A stretch of 64,000 nt of DNA from Arthrobacter sp. PvP023 (GTDB lineage Bacteria > Actinomycetota > Actinomycetes > Actinomycetales > Micrococcaceae). Below are positions 27,555-36,519 of the stretch, piece by piece. The first letter of the stretch is position 1. Each line of letters starts with the position of its first letter. Under the pieces are notes generated by a model. That model was not told the origin of the DNA. It did no database searches and saw only the letters and a list, made by a program, of their open reading frames with translations. The stretch is from contig NZ_JAFIBI010000001.1 of assembly GCF_017832975.1 (NCBI RefSeq), positions 3,224,001 to 3,288,000 of the forward strand. The letters run 5' to 3'. The position numbers and the translations under genes are program-made.

Positions 27555-28113
27555 CCTGGCCCTCCGCCGGTTTCTGGAGCCGTGAACCGTCAAGGGATAT
27601 ACCCCGCAGCGTCAGCAGGCAAATGATCACGACGGCGGAGACAACAGCGGAATCGGCGATATTGAAAATGGCGAAATTCGGCAGCTGGATAAAGTCCACC
27701 ACGTGGCCCATGGCGAACGACGGTTCCCGGAACAGTCGGTCAGTGAGGTTCCCCAAGGCACCGCCAAGAAGCAGGCCCAATGCCAGTGCCCACCACGCCG
27801 AACCGAGCTTGCGCAGCTGCAGGAGAATGGCAATCGACACGGCCGCCATGATGATGGTGAACACCCACGTCACGTTCTCGCCAATGGAAAAAGCGGCTCC
27901 GGAGTTGCGGATGTAATACCAGTGCAGCAACGGGGGCAGCACGGGAATGCGCTCCCCCTCCACCATGGTGCTGGTCACCCACAGCTTGGTGAGCTGGTCG
28001 AAGACGTAGGCGAAAACTGCGAAGCCGGCGAAGAGCGCCAGCAGGAACGCCTTACGCGGCCGGGCATGAGTCGTTGCTGGCTGCGCTGCGGCAGGTGCTG
28101 TTTCGTCAGTCAT
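27547..28113 (-). CDS. lspA: Lipoprotein signal peptidase LspA
   Basis: Cleaves signal peptides of diacylglyceryl-modified prolipoproteins in the cytoplasmic membrane. From the ATG at 28111-28113 the product has 188 residues with four helices. Diagnostic motifs are DQLTKLWV at the first helix, [17 protein letters not shown] (catalytic Asp) and FNIADSAV (second catalytic Asp). The start was chosen because the conserved part begins soon after and GAAAG precedes it; a start 22 codons upstream runs into the divIVA terminator region. The Ala/Pro/Thr-rich N-terminal 20 residues are an actinobacterial extension. Confidence 0.95.
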   Translation of the reverse strand: MTDETAPAAAQPATTHARPRKAFLLALFAGFAVFAYVFDQLTKLWVTSTMVEGERIPVLPPLLHWYYIRNSGAAFSIGENVTWVFTIIMAAVSIAILLQLRKLGSAWWALALGLLLGGALGNLTDRLFREPSFAMGHVVDFIQLPNFAIFNIADSAVVSAVVIICLLTLRGISLDGSRLQKPAEGQDA

Positions 28114-28196
28114 AGAGCTTTCATTCAAGAGCCGGTCCCGGGACAGGAAGGAGTTGCTGGTGCCCGCCATGTGTCGCATGGGTGGCGGTTAATGGC

Positions 28197-28235
28197 AAAA
28201 GCCGGCGGCCGAGGAGTCCTCAGCCACCGGCTTTC
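28197..28235 (-). terminator. Terminator after divIVA
   Basis: An 18-bp stem with two wobble positions (arms about 28198-28215 and 28217-28234) starts 11 bp after the divIVA stop. On the minus strand it is followed by TTTTGCC. It separates divIVA from lspA. Confidence 0.75.
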
Positions 28236-28245
28236 AGAATACTTG

Positions 28246-28944
28246 CTAAACGGCGGGGCTGCCGTCGCTAACCTCGGGCGCAGCCACGGAACCGCGGGCG
28301 TCCAGGTCGCGGAGCTGGCCTTCGATGTAGGCCTTCAGGCGTGAACGGTAGTCGCGCTCGAAACCGCGCAGCTGCTCCACCTTGCGTTCCAGGACGGACC
28401 GCTGCTGCTCCAGGGCACCGAGGATCTTGCGGGACTTCTCCTGCGCGTCGTTGACCAGGCTGCTGGCTTCGATCTGCGCCTCGGCGATGATCTTGTCCTT
28501 CTGCTGCTGGCCGTCGGCGACGTGCTTGTCGTGCATCTGCTGCGCCATGGCCAGCAGGCCGGCTGCGGATTCCGCCGTAGGGTTGACTGCGGCGGGGGCA
28601 GCCGCGGCGGGAACCGGAGCGAGTGCCGTTGCCGGCTCGGGAGCCTTCTTCTTGGCTTCGGCGGCCTTGGCCTCGGCTTCCGCCTTGGCCCGGGACTCGT
28701 CCTTTTCAGCCTTGACCGGGGCGGGGACCTTTTCCACCACCGGCGCCGCTGCTGCGGAGCTGGCGGGCGTGCCTGAGCCGCTCTCGGCAAGCTTCTTGCG
28801 AAGCTCGTCGTTCTCTTGGTTCAGGCGGCGCAGTTCGACGACGATTTCGTCCAGGAAGTCGTCAACTTCGTCCTGGTCGTAGCCTTCGCGGAACTTGGTC
28901 GGCTGAAAGCGCTTGTTGACAACGTCTTCTGGCGTCAAAGCCAT
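28246..28944 (-). CDS. divIVA: DivIVA/Wag31 cell-pole protein
   Basis: A 232-residue coiled-coil protein that marks growing poles and organises wall synthesis in actinobacteria. The N-terminal domain LTPEDVVNKRFQPTKFREG then YDQDEVDDFLDEIVVELRRL is the membrane-curvature-binding DivIVA domain (residues 2-55). A low-complexity Ala/Glu/Lys/Pro stretch follows at about 65-125 and a second coiled coil at 130-215. The low-complexity linker is typical and variable among Wag31 proteins. It has its own promoter and terminator inside the cluster. AGGTG precedes the ATG. Confidence 0.95.
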   Translation of the reverse strand: MALTPEDVVNKRFQPTKFREGYDQDEVDDFLDEIVVELRRLNQENDELRKKLAESGSGTPASSAAAAPVVEKVPAPVKAEKDESRAKAEAEAKAAEAKKKAPEPATALAPVPAAAAPAAVNPTAESAAGLLAMAQQMHDKHVADGQQQKDKIIAEAQIEASSLVNDAQEKSRKILGALEQQRSVLERKVEQLRGFERDYRSRLKAYIEGQLRDLDARGSVAAPEVSDGSPAV

Positions 28945-28962
28945 CTGGTCACCTCGTTGGTC

Positions 28963-28992
28963 TAGTTAGTCAGTAGGCCTTCCGGCCGTCAA
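28963..28992 (-). promoter_or_regulatory. Candidate divIVA promoter
   Basis: TTGACG (28987-28992) and TAACTA (28963-28968) on the minus strand are 18 bp apart, just ahead of the ribosome site. A second candidate (TTGAAT, 16 bp, TATTTA) lies about 40 bp further upstream. The 174-bp gap holds no gene. Confidence 0.45.
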
Positions 28993-29118
28993 AACTACGG
29001 TACCTAAATATGGTCTGGTTCCTCTAATTCAACACTGAGGTGTCAAACCGGAGATTCTACGCGATGCCGTGGATGGCGGTTTCCCGCCCTGTCAGTGCGC
29101 CGCAAGCTGTAATGAAAA

Positions 29119-29406
29119 TTACGCGAGATTCTTCACGATTGCCATAGCCACGCTGATAGCGATGAACAACAGCAAAAAGCCGAGATCCAGCGATATCCCG
29201 CCCAATCGCAAGGGCGGAATGAGGCGCCTCAGCACCTTCAGGGGCGGATCTGTGACGGAGTAGACAGTGTGGGCCGCCACCAGTGCAGCGCCCCTTGGCC
29301 TCCACTCACGGGCAAACATCTGTACCCAGTCGTAGACCAAACGGATGATCAATGCCACAAATACGAATAATAAAGCGATATAGACAAGTCCGAAAACAAT
29401 TCCCAT
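29119..29406 (-). CDS. YggT-family membrane protein
   Basis: A 95-residue protein with two membrane helices, GLVYIALLFVFVALIIRLVY and LDLGFLLLFIAISVAMAI, around a central segment VTDPPLKVLRRLIPPLRLGG that carries the YggT motif (TDP..P.RR.IPP). YggT proteins sit beside sepF and divIVA in Gram-positive dcw clusters and have been linked to division and osmotic tolerance, with no firm molecular role. The ATG lies inside a 14-bp palindrome, and the nearest GGAG is 14 nt away, so initiation is unusual. Confidence 0.9.
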   Translation of the reverse strand: MGIVFGLVYIALLFVFVALIIRLVYDWVQMFAREWRPRGAALVAAHTVYSVTDPPLKVLRRLIPPLRLGGISLDLGFLLLFIAISVAMAIVKNLA

Positions 29407-29418
29407 GAGTTAACTCAT
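29405..29418. repeat. 14-bp palindrome over the yggT start codon
   Basis: ATGAGTTAACTCAT is a perfect palindrome that includes the first bases of the yggT ATG. The outer ATG on the minus strand opens a Met-Ser-stop mini-frame directly after GGAGAT. Confidence 0.6.
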
Positions 29419-29524
29419 ATCTCCATGTTCATTCCGGATACCGCAGTGTCCTGTTGCCGTTCTTATCTATTTCAGCACAGATGCCAGACAGGTCGCCTGC
29501 CTGGCATCCATACAAGCCCCGCTG

Positions 29525-30061
29525 CTAACTCTGGTTGAAGAAGCTGGCCTGCGTCTCGCTGACCTTCTTGTCGTCGCCGATGACCTCCACGTACGACGGC
29601 GAGAGCAGGAACACCTTGTTGGTGACCCGCTCGATGCTGCCGCGGAGGCCAAATACCAGCCCTGCCGAGAAATCGACCAGGCGCTTGGCATCGGCTTCGC
29701 CCATGTCCGTGACGTTCATAATGACGGGGATGCCATCACGGAAGCTTTCGCCGATCAGCTTGGCGTCATTGTAGGACCGCGGGTGGATCGTGGTGATCTG
29801 GCGAAGTCCGGTGGTCTCTTCGCGGCTCGAGGCCGCGCGCTTGATAGGTGTCACAGGTGCGCGATATTCCTCTTCGGCGGCGTGTGGAGTCGGAGTTTCA
29901 CGGGCGACCTCGCGGACGGGCGCCGGTTCCCGGCGTTCCTCGCGGTCATGCTCCATTGAATCTTCCTCGTCCTTGTGCGGTGTGTGGTGCTCAGACTCGT
30001 AGTGTTCATCGCCATCGGCGAGCCCAAGATAGATCATTGTCTTGCGCAGAGCGCCAGCCAT
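29525..30061 (-). CDS. sepF: Cell division protein SepF
   Basis: SepF anchors FtsZ to the membrane; in actinobacteria, which lack FtsA, it is the essential tether. The 178-residue protein starts [18 protein letters not shown], an amphipathic membrane-targeting helix. A charged linker (residues 25-85, Glu/His/Pro-rich) follows, then the SepF core [20 protein letters not shown] and [19 protein letters not shown]. The ribosome site AGGAG is 7 nt before the ATG. Placement behind yggS and ahead of yggT is the usual order. Confidence 0.96.
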   Translation of the reverse strand: MAGALRKTMIYLGLADGDEHYESEHHTPHKDEEDSMEHDREERREPAPVREVARETPTPHAAEEEYRAPVTPIKRAASSREETTGLRQITTIHPRSYNDAKLIGESFRDGIPVIMNVTDMGEADAKRLVDFSAGLVFGLRGSIERVTNKVFLLSPSYVEVIGDDKKVSETQASFFNQS

Positions 30062-30149
30062 GGTCGACTCCTAATCGTGTCCGTAAGCGGGCCGCTGAGT
30101 TGACTTGACAGCATTGGAATCCCCGCCATTCTCTTCCAATACTTTGACG

Positions 30150-30896
30150 CTACCGCAACGCAGGACGCGAACCCAATATATCCGACCCTATTCTCAGGTG
30201 TGTCGCACCCGCCCTGATGGCGGATTCGAGATCCTGGCTCATGCCGGCGGAAATCCCCGTAGCCGAAGGGTGGTCACGGAGCAGCTGCGCCGATATTTCC
30301 GCCAGTTTGCCGAAGGCCGCATCAGGATCCGCACCCAGCGGAGCCACCGCCATGACGCCGGCGAGCACAAGCCCCGGTGATCCCGCCAGCTGGTCCGCCA
30401 GCGCGGGAACCTCCAGCCGGCTTGCGCCGCCCCGATGGCTTCCGGCGTCCTCGTCCAGGCTTACTTGGATGAAGCACTCAAGCGGCGCCCTGCCCGTCCG
30501 CTCCTGCTCCACGGCAATGGACTTGGCCAGGGCCGCCGCCAGTTGTGGCCGGTCCACGGAATGGATGGCATGGGCATACCGGACGACCGACTTCGCCTTG
30601 TTGCTCTGCAGCTGCCCCACGAAGTGCCACCGGAGTCCGAGATCACCAAGACTGGCGGCTTTCTCCGAAGCCTCCTGGTCGCGGTTCTCCCCCACATCGG
30701 TCACACCCAGCGCCGCCAGCCTGCGCACATCTGCGGCAGGGTGGAACTTGGTCACCACAATCAGCTCCGGCGGGTTGTCCGGACGGCCTGCGGCTTCCGT
30801 GGCGGCCGCGACCCTGCGCCGGACTGCTGCAAGCCTCGACTCGATGTCGATCAGGCGGGGGTCGTCCGGGGCCGTCACGTCAAGGGGCTCACTCAC
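30150..30896 (-). CDS. YggS-family pyridoxal phosphate homeostasis protein
   Basis: A PLP-binding protein of the fold-type III alanine racemase N-terminal kind, 248 residues, that affects vitamin B6 balance and has no known catalytic activity. Landmarks are LIVVTKFHPAADVRRL (PLP lysine), VGENRDQEASEKA, WHFVGQLQSNKAK, GVMAVAPLG, ISAGMSQDLESAIRAGATHL and RIGSDILG. The GTG at 30894-30896 overlaps the pgeF stop by 8 nt and is the first in-frame start after that gene's conserved end; longer versions would lie within pgeF. Confidence 0.94.
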   Translation of the reverse strand: MSEPLDVTAPDDPRLIDIESRLAAVRRRVAAATEAAGRPDNPPELIVVTKFHPAADVRRLAALGVTDVGENRDQEASEKAASLGDLGLRWHFVGQLQSNKAKSVVRYAHAIHSVDRPQLAAALAKSIAVEQERTGRAPLECFIQVSLDEDAGSHRGGASRLEVPALADQLAGSPGLVLAGVMAVAPLGADPDAAFGKLAEISAQLLRDHPSATGISAGMSQDLESAIRAGATHLRIGSDILGSRPALR

Positions 30897-31596
30897 TGAT
30901 CCACACCAGCCCGGCGAACCGGCCCGTGGCCGGGTTTCCGCGATAGGAGAACAAATCCACGTTTTCGAGGGTACAGGGTCCGGAATACACCACGGTGACC
31001 CCGTGGGCTGCAAGCTGGCTGCGCGCCCCGGCCGGAAGGTCAAGCCCGGGGGTGCCCCGGGATGTTGTTGACCAGGTCTCCGGAACGGCCGCGGCCACGT
31101 CCGCCCGCATGGCTTCCGGCACTTCGTAGCAGGATCCGCAGATGGACGGGCCTATCCAGGCCCGGATGTCCTCCGCTCCCTCGGCGCGCATGCGCGCCAC
31201 CGTTTCCGGGATGACGCCGCTGGCCACACCCGGGCGGCCTGCGTGGGCAACAGCCAGGACGGGCTTTCCGCCCGGCGCCGCCCCGGCGAGGACCACCGGG
31301 ACACAGTCCGCTACCATGACGGCGAGCGGGTGCCCGGAGGACACCATCGCGTCCGCGGTGGGACCGCCGGGTGCAGGGCTGTCCGCCGAGTCACCGATAT
31401 AGGCCACCGCATTGCCGTGAACCTGGTTCATGTACTGGAAGCCGCCTGCGGGCAGGCCCGCTTCGGCCTCCAGGAGTTCCCTTCGCCGGAGGACTTCGGC
31501 CGGATCGTCTCCCACGTGGAGGGCGAGGTTGCCGGCCCCGGCGTCAGTGAATGCAACCCAGACGCCGGGCCGGACTTCGTTTCGCCACCAAAACAA
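30889..31596 (-). CDS. pgeF: PgeF/YfiH laccase-domain protein (peptidoglycan editing factor)
   Basis: A 235-residue multicopper-oxidase-like protein. Members bind zinc, act on purine nucleosides in vitro, and in E. coli keep wrong residues out of peptidoglycan precursors. Conserved parts are NQVHGNAVAYI, ADAMVSSGHPLAVMVADCVPV (Cys and Asp of the metal site), AVAHAGRPGVASGVIPETV and IGPSICGSCYEV. The start appears to be TTG at 31594-31596, as the product from it aligns along the full family length. It lies between ftsZ and yggS, as in other actinobacteria. Confidence 0.93.
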   Translation of the reverse strand: MFWWRNEVRPGVWVAFTDAGAGNLALHVGDDPAEVLRRRELLEAEAGLPAGGFQYMNQVHGNAVAYIGDSADSPAPGGPTADAMVSSGHPLAVMVADCVPVVLAGAAPGGKPVLAVAHAGRPGVASGVIPETVARMRAEGAEDIRAWIGPSICGSCYEVPEAMRADVAAAVPETWSTTSRGTPGLDLPAGARSQLAAHGVTVVYSGPCTLENVDLFSYRGNPATGRFAGLVWISE

Positions 31597-31641
31597 TCAA
31601 AACACCGCTAACTGACGAGCTGACAAAACGTCCTGCAAGGC

Positions 31642-32865
31642 CTACTTCAGGAAGTCGGGGACATCCAGGTCGTCCGAGCGGCTGCCGGAAAGGTCCGGCT
31701 CCACAACAGAAGGAAGGTCGACGTCGAATCCCGAGTCGGCGGGGACCGCCGAGGGACGCTGCTGGCCCCAGTTACTCAGGCCCGAAGCCCCGATCCCGGC
31801 ATGGACCGGCTGGACGCGCTGTGCCGGCGCCTGGGCAGGCGCCGGAGCCGAGGTGGGCGCGGCCGGGCGCTGGGGAGCGGCCTGCGGCTGGGACTGGTCC
31901 ATCGACGGCGAGGTGGCCTTGACGTCGTCAAAGCCTGCTGCGATGACTGTCACGCGGGCCTCGTCGCCAAGGGCGTCGTCGATGACGGCACCGAAGATGA
32001 TGTTGGCCTCCGGGTGGGCAACTTCCTGGACCAGGCGGGCCGCCTCGTTGATCTCGAAGAGCCCGAGGTCCGAGCCGCCCTGGATGGACAGCAGGACGCC
32101 GTGGGCGCCGTCGATCGATGCTTCCAGGAGGGGGGAGGCGATGGCGAGTTCCGCGGCCTTGACGGCGCGGTCCTCGCCACGGGCAGAACCGATGCCCATG
32201 AGGGCGGAACCGGCACCCTGCATCACGGACTTGACGTCCGCGAAGTCAAGGTTGATCAGGCCCGGGGTGGTGATGAGGTCGGTGATGCCCTGGACACCGG
32301 ACAGCAGGACCTGGTCGGCGGAGCGGAAGGCGTCCAGGACGGATACATTGCGGTCGCTGATGGACAGGAGGCGGTCGTTGGGGATCACGATCAGGGTGTC
32401 GACTTCGTCGCGGAGGGCGTCGATGCCCGCCTCGGCGGAACCTGCACGACGGCGGCCCTCGAAGGTGAACGGGCGCGTGACAACACCGATGGTGAGGGCG
32501 CCGAGCGAGCGAGCAATACGGGCAACCACGGGGGCGCCGCCAGTACCGGTGCCGCCACCCTCGCCGGCCGTCACGAAGACCATGTCTGCGCCGCGGATGA
32601 CCTCTTCGATCTCGTCGGCGTGGTCCTCCGCCGCCTGCTTGCCGACCTCCGGGTTTGCACCGGCCCCGAGACCACGCGTCAGCTCGCGGCCTACGTCAAG
32701 TTTGACGTCGGCGTCGCTCATGAGCAGAGCCTGGGCATCGGTGTTAATTGCGATGAATTCGACACCGCGGAGACCGACTTCGATCATGCGGTTGACTGCG
32801 TTCACGCCACCGCCGCCGATGCCGACGACCTTGATGACGGCCAAGTAATTCTGCGGAGCTGCCAC
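31642..32865 (-). CDS. ftsZ: Cell division GTPase FtsZ
   Basis: The tubulin homologue that forms the division ring; 407 residues. Seen in order: the N-terminal [20 protein letters not shown], the T4 signature [13 protein letters not shown], the T7 synergy loop region ([11 protein letters not shown]), a Pro/Ala/Gln-rich linker from about 320 to 390, and the conserved C-terminal peptide DLDVPDFLK, which binds SepF here. It starts with GTG; AAGGGA lies 8 nt upstream. A 273-bp gap separates it from ftsQ and holds a TTGACA at 32959-32964 (minus strand), so ftsZ probably also has its own promoter. Confidence 0.98.
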   Translation of the reverse strand: MAAPQNYLAVIKVVGIGGGGVNAVNRMIEVGLRGVEFIAINTDAQALLMSDADVKLDVGRELTRGLGAGANPEVGKQAAEDHADEIEEVIRGADMVFVTAGEGGGTGTGGAPVVARIARSLGALTIGVVTRPFTFEGRRRAGSAEAGIDALRDEVDTLIVIPNDRLLSISDRNVSVLDAFRSADQVLLSGVQGITDLITTPGLINLDFADVKSVMQGAGSALMGIGSARGEDRAVKAAELAIASPLLEASIDGAHGVLLSIQGGSDLGLFEINEAARLVQEVAHPEANIIFGAVIDDALGDEARVTVIAAGFDDVKATSPSMDQSQPQAAPQRPAAPTSAPAPAQAPAQRVQPVHAGIGASGLSNWGQQRPSAVPADSGFDVDLPSVVEPDLSGSRSDDLDVPDFLK

Positions 32866-33138
32866 GTTACGTGTCCCTTGTTCGTGTCCTATTGCGAAAA
32901 CTGATGGAGTCCTGCTTGAAGCTTTTAACCTTAACCTTCGACTTGAGGGTTATAGTTATGTCAAGTAACTCATGCTGTGACGCTATTTCCTATGCCTGAG
33001 ACATTCAATGACCTGCTCCGCGTGTCGTGGGAATACCCGCGAAATAGAGCGGAAATCGCCTCGGACCACACCGCCGGTGCGCTGGTTCCCCAGCGCGGCT
33101 AAATGTTCGTCCCGGGGTTGTCCCCGGGGGCTCGCCCA

Positions 33139-34020
33139 CTATCGTGTCACGGGATGCCGCGGCACGCTGACATCGTAGACCTGGACGGGGTTCTTGGGGT
33201 CCGCGGGCGCCTTCAGCAGGGCAGCGAGCACCTTGGCTTTGAGCTCCTTCTCCCCCGCATTGCCCCAGACAATGGTCTGGCCGTCCACTAGTTTGAGTTC
33301 GACGGCGTCAACCGACTTCGCCGAGGCATCGGACAACCTGGCGAGTACGTCGGCGGGCAACGCAGCCAGCACGCCCGTGATGGCCTTGAAAAGATCCTTG
33401 CCGATCACTCCGGCTCCGCCGTCGATCACCGGCAGCTGGATGCTGCCCGGGTCCTGGGTCGTGCCGAGCTGGACCCCGTCGACGTCGACCAGCTGGAACA
33501 TTTCTCCCTGCTTCACCAGGGCGACCGGTGTGCGCTCATGGATGTGCACCACCAGTACCGACGGCGGCCGCGCCTCCGTGGTCACGTCCTTGACCTGGAC
33601 GAGGGGCTGCAGCAGCTGCTTCACCTCGTCGTCATTCACCTGCGGCAGCGGTTTGCCGTGCAACGGCTTCAGGACGTCCTGGACCTGCCCGGGAGTCAGC
33701 ATTTTGGTGCCGTCCACCGATACCGTCTGTACGGCGAACAGCGGCGAGTAGACGGCTGCCGCCAGCAGTCCGGCAACCAGCGCGGCAACAATGCACGCAG
33801 CCAGGATGATGTTGCGCCGGATCCGTCTCCCTTTGGGCTCCGGGAAGGACAGCACGTTTCCGGTGGCGGCGGGACGGGACGCCCCTTCGGCCGCGGGGGC
33901 GGCCTTGGAGGCGGATATGACGTCCGCGCGTCCGCTTGCCGGGTCGGCCTTTCCCTGGGTGGTCTTTCCCTGAGTGGCAGGCGAGCCGGTCTTGTAGGTC
34001 GGCCGGCGCGTGCTAGCCAC
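33139..34020 (-). CDS. ftsQ: Cell division protein FtsQ
   Basis: A bitopic divisome protein that links FtsL/FtsB partners to septal wall synthesis. From the GTG at 34018-34020, which overlaps the murC stop by 8 nt, it has 293 residues: a cytoplasmic tail of about 70 residues (Ala/Lys-rich), one membrane helix (NIILAACIVAALVAGLLAAA), a POTRA domain (FAVQTVSVDGTKMLTPGQVQ), and the beta domain with VLVVHIHERTPVALV and QLVDVDGVQLG. The GTG was chosen over an upstream ATG that would lie further inside murC. Confidence 0.93.
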   Translation of the reverse strand: MASTRRPTYKTGSPATQGKTTQGKADPASGRADVISASKAAPAAEGASRPAATGNVLSFPEPKGRRIRRNIILAACIVAALVAGLLAAAVYSPLFAVQTVSVDGTKMLTPGQVQDVLKPLHGKPLPQVNDDEVKQLLQPLVQVKDVTTEARPPSVLVVHIHERTPVALVKQGEMFQLVDVDGVQLGTTQDPGSIQLPVIDGGAGVIGKDLFKAITGVLAALPADVLARLSDASAKSVDAVELKLVDGQTIVWGNAGEKELKAKVLAALLKAPADPKNPVQVYDVSVPRHPVTR

Positions 34021-35416
34021 CCGGCGCCTCCGCCAGCAGTGCCTCCACAATCAGCGGACCGTAGGCGGTGACGTCGCCCGCGCCGGCCGTGAGCACAATA
34101 TCCCCGGCGGCCGCGTTGGCCACGACGGCCCGGACGGCGTCTTCGGCGGACACCAGCCGGCCGCCCCCGGAAAGCCGGTCACCGATCAGCTTGCTGCTGA
34201 CCCCCGGGATCGGATCCTCCCGGGCCGGATAGATGTCCAGGACCAGGGCGGTGTCAGCGGAGTTGAGCGCCTCGGCGAAATCCGCTGCAAACTCCCTGGT
34301 GCGGGAAAACAGGTGAGGCTGGAACAGCACGTGAACCTTGTGGTCCCCCGCTACGGAACGTGCAGCGGCCAGCGCCGCCCGGACCTCGGTGGGGTGGTGG
34401 GCGTAGTCGTCGTAGACCCGCACTCCCCGGCCTTCTCCCTTGAACTCGAAGCGGCGTGATGCGCCGGAGAAATGGGCCAGGGCCCCGGAGGCCGCGTCGG
34501 GTGCGACGCCGAGTTCCAGGGCCACGGCAAATGCGGCTGCAGCGTTGAGGGCGTTGTGGCGTCCGGGAACCTGGAGGGCCAGTGCAAACATTCCCGCGCC
34601 GGTGGACACCCATACGTCTCCCGGGCCGCCGTCGTGCAGCCGCAGCTGCGCATCTTCAGCAGTGCCGTACGTAACCACCCTGGTGTTGCCCCGCGCCTTG
34701 GTCCGTTCCGCCAGTGCGCGGGCACCGGGATCATCGGCGCAGGCCACCAGAACGCCGTCGGTAGGGAGCAGCTCCGTGAAACGGTCGAACGACTTGTAGA
34801 CGGCTTCGGCGGTGCCGTAGTAGTCAAGGTGGTCCGGTTCCACGTTGGTGACAACCGCAATGTGGGGACGGTAATTGAGGAACGACCCGTCGGATTCGTC
34901 GGCCTCGGCAACAAAGATGCCCGAAGTGCCGCTAGCGGCGTTCACCCCCAGGGACGGGACATTGGCCCCGATCGCAAAAGTGGGGTCCAGCCCGGCACCC
35001 TGCAGCAACACCGTGACCATGGACGTGGTGGTTGACTTCCCGTGGGTGCCGGCCACCGTAACCACCCGGTCACCCGCCATGGCCGCCGCCAGCGCCTCCG
35101 AACGGTGCAAGACGGGCAGCCCGGCGGCATGCGCGGCCTGGAGTTCCGGATTGTCCGCACGGATGGCGGAGCCGGCCACCACGGTCTCGGCCGCGCCCAG
35201 GTTGACGGCGGAATAGCCCACGTGGATGCCCGCGCCGGCAGCAGCGAGGTCTGCCATGACCGGAAGGTCTTTGGCATCGGAGCCCGTCACCGGGACACCG
35301 CGGGCCACCATGATCCGGGCCACTGCGGACATGCCCACGCCGCCAATGCCGATGAAATGCACGCGGCCCAAAGATGCCAGGCTCCGCACGGCCGTGCCTG
35401 CTGTGGACGTCGTCAT
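34013..35416 (-). CDS. murC: UDP-N-acetylmuramate-L-alanine ligase MurC
   Basis: Adds L-alanine to UDP-MurNAc, opening the cytoplasmic stem-peptide pathway. The 467-residue Mur ligase shows [18 protein letters not shown] for UDP binding, the ATP loop [11 protein letters not shown], the central [12 protein letters not shown] and [11 protein letters not shown], and the C-terminal [18 protein letters not shown] and [10 protein letters not shown]. Its ATG overlaps the murG stop by 4 nt. Confidence 0.98.
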   Translation of the reverse strand: MTTSTAGTAVRSLASLGRVHFIGIGGVGMSAVARIMVARGVPVTGSDAKDLPVMADLAAAGAGIHVGYSAVNLGAAETVVAGSAIRADNPELQAAHAAGLPVLHRSEALAAAMAGDRVVTVAGTHGKSTTTSMVTVLLQGAGLDPTFAIGANVPSLGVNAASGTSGIFVAEADESDGSFLNYRPHIAVVTNVEPDHLDYYGTAEAVYKSFDRFTELLPTDGVLVACADDPGARALAERTKARGNTRVVTYGTAEDAQLRLHDGGPGDVWVSTGAGMFALALQVPGRHNALNAAAAFAVALELGVAPDAASGALAHFSGASRRFEFKGEGRGVRVYDDYAHHPTEVRAALAAARSVAGDHKVHVLFQPHLFSRTREFAADFAEALNSADTALVLDIYPAREDPIPGVSSKLIGDRLSGGGRLVSAEDAVRAVVANAAAGDIVLTAGAGDVTAYGPLIVEALLAEAPGG

Positions 35417-36513
35417 TTGCTTACCGCTTCCAGGACCAGATCGGCCATACGGCGATCTGCGTTTCGGATACCGAGGGCTTCAGAGCTGGCCGCCATTTTC
35501 GCCAGCCGGGCAGGATCTGAGAGCAGCGGGATGATTTCCCTGCTGACCCATTCGGGCGTGAACGATTCGTCGTCAACCACCAGGGCCCCTCCCGCTTGCA
35601 CCGGACCGGCGGCGTTGAGGGCCTGTTCGCCGTTGCCGATCGGGAGCGGAACGAACACGGCCGGGACACCCACAGCAGCGGTTTCGCAGACCGTGGCCGC
35701 TCCTGCACGCCCCAGCAGCAGGTCGGCGGCCGCGTAGACGTTCTCCATCCCGTCGACATACTCCACCTGGCGGTAGCCGTCCGCGGCGAGAGGTTTGCCT
35801 TCGCCGTCAAGCACTGACTTGCCCTTCCCGGTGATGTGCAGGGTCTGGATTCCGGCCTTGGCCAGTGCTTCCACGGACGCCGCAATGGTCCTGTTGATGC
35901 TCTGCGCCCCGGACGAGCCGCCGGTGACAATAAGCGCCGGCATGTGCTGGTCCAGGCCCAGCAGCTCACGTGCAGCATGCCGGGAAGCGGCGCGATCCAG
36001 CCCGGAGACTTCCCTGCGCATTGGCATGCCGACGTGACGGGCACCGCGCAGCTTCGTGCCAGCAAATGCGACGCCGACGTGGTGGCTGAAGCGGGCACCT
36101 ACCTTGTTGGCCAGTCCGGCCCGGGTGTTGGCTTCGTGAATGACAATGGGAATTTTTCGGCGCCGGGCGGCGAGGTACAGCGGGGTGCAGACGTAACCGC
36201 CCACGCCGACCAGGACGTCCGCGTGAGCGTCATCGAGGATCCTTCCGGCCTGCTTAACAGCGCCGGCCAGCCGTCCCGGCAGCCGCAGGAGGTCCAGCGA
36301 CGGCCGGCGGGGAAAGGGCACACGGCTGATGGTGACCAACTCCAGGCCGGCCGCGGGGACCAGCCTGGTTTCCATTCCGCTGGGCGTTCCCACCGCCAGG
36401 AGGCGAACGTCCGGACGAACGTCCCGCAAGGCGGCCGCGATGGCCAGCAGCGGACTGATGTGCCCCGCCGTTCCGCCGCCGGCAAGGACTACTGACAAAG
36501 ACTCGGCATTCAT
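35413..36513 (-). CDS. murG: Lipid II synthase MurG
   Basis: Glycosyltransferase that adds GlcNAc to lipid I on the inner face of the membrane. The 366-residue GT28 protein has the N-terminal loop [33 protein letters not shown], the UDP-GlcNAc site [14 protein letters not shown], and [20 protein letters not shown] with [13 protein letters not shown]. It begins 6 bp after the ftsW stop and its stop overlaps murC. Confidence 0.98.
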   Translation of the reverse strand: MNAESLSVVLAGGGTAGHISPLLAIAAALRDVRPDVRLLAVGTPSGMETRLVPAAGLELVTISRVPFPRRPSLDLLRLPGRLAGAVKQAGRILDDAHADVLVGVGGYVCTPLYLAARRRKIPIVIHEANTRAGLANKVGARFSHHVGVAFAGTKLRGARHVGMPMRREVSGLDRAASRHAARELLGLDQHMPALIVTGGSSGAQSINRTIAASVEALAKAGIQTLHITGKGKSVLDGEGKPLAADGYRQVEYVDGMENVYAAADLLLGRAGAATVCETAAVGVPAVFVPLPIGNGEQALNAAGPVQAGGALVVDDESFTPEWVSREIIPLLSDPARLAKMAASSEALGIRNADRRMADLVLEAVSK

Positions 36514-36519
36514 TAAGTG

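Noticed and set aside
23535..27626. Series of plus-strand open frames opposite dnaE and the RluA-family gene
   Set aside because: Same GC-skewed antisense effect; no ribosome sites or family motifs, and composition is typical of shadow frames (Val/Gly/His/Arg-rich).
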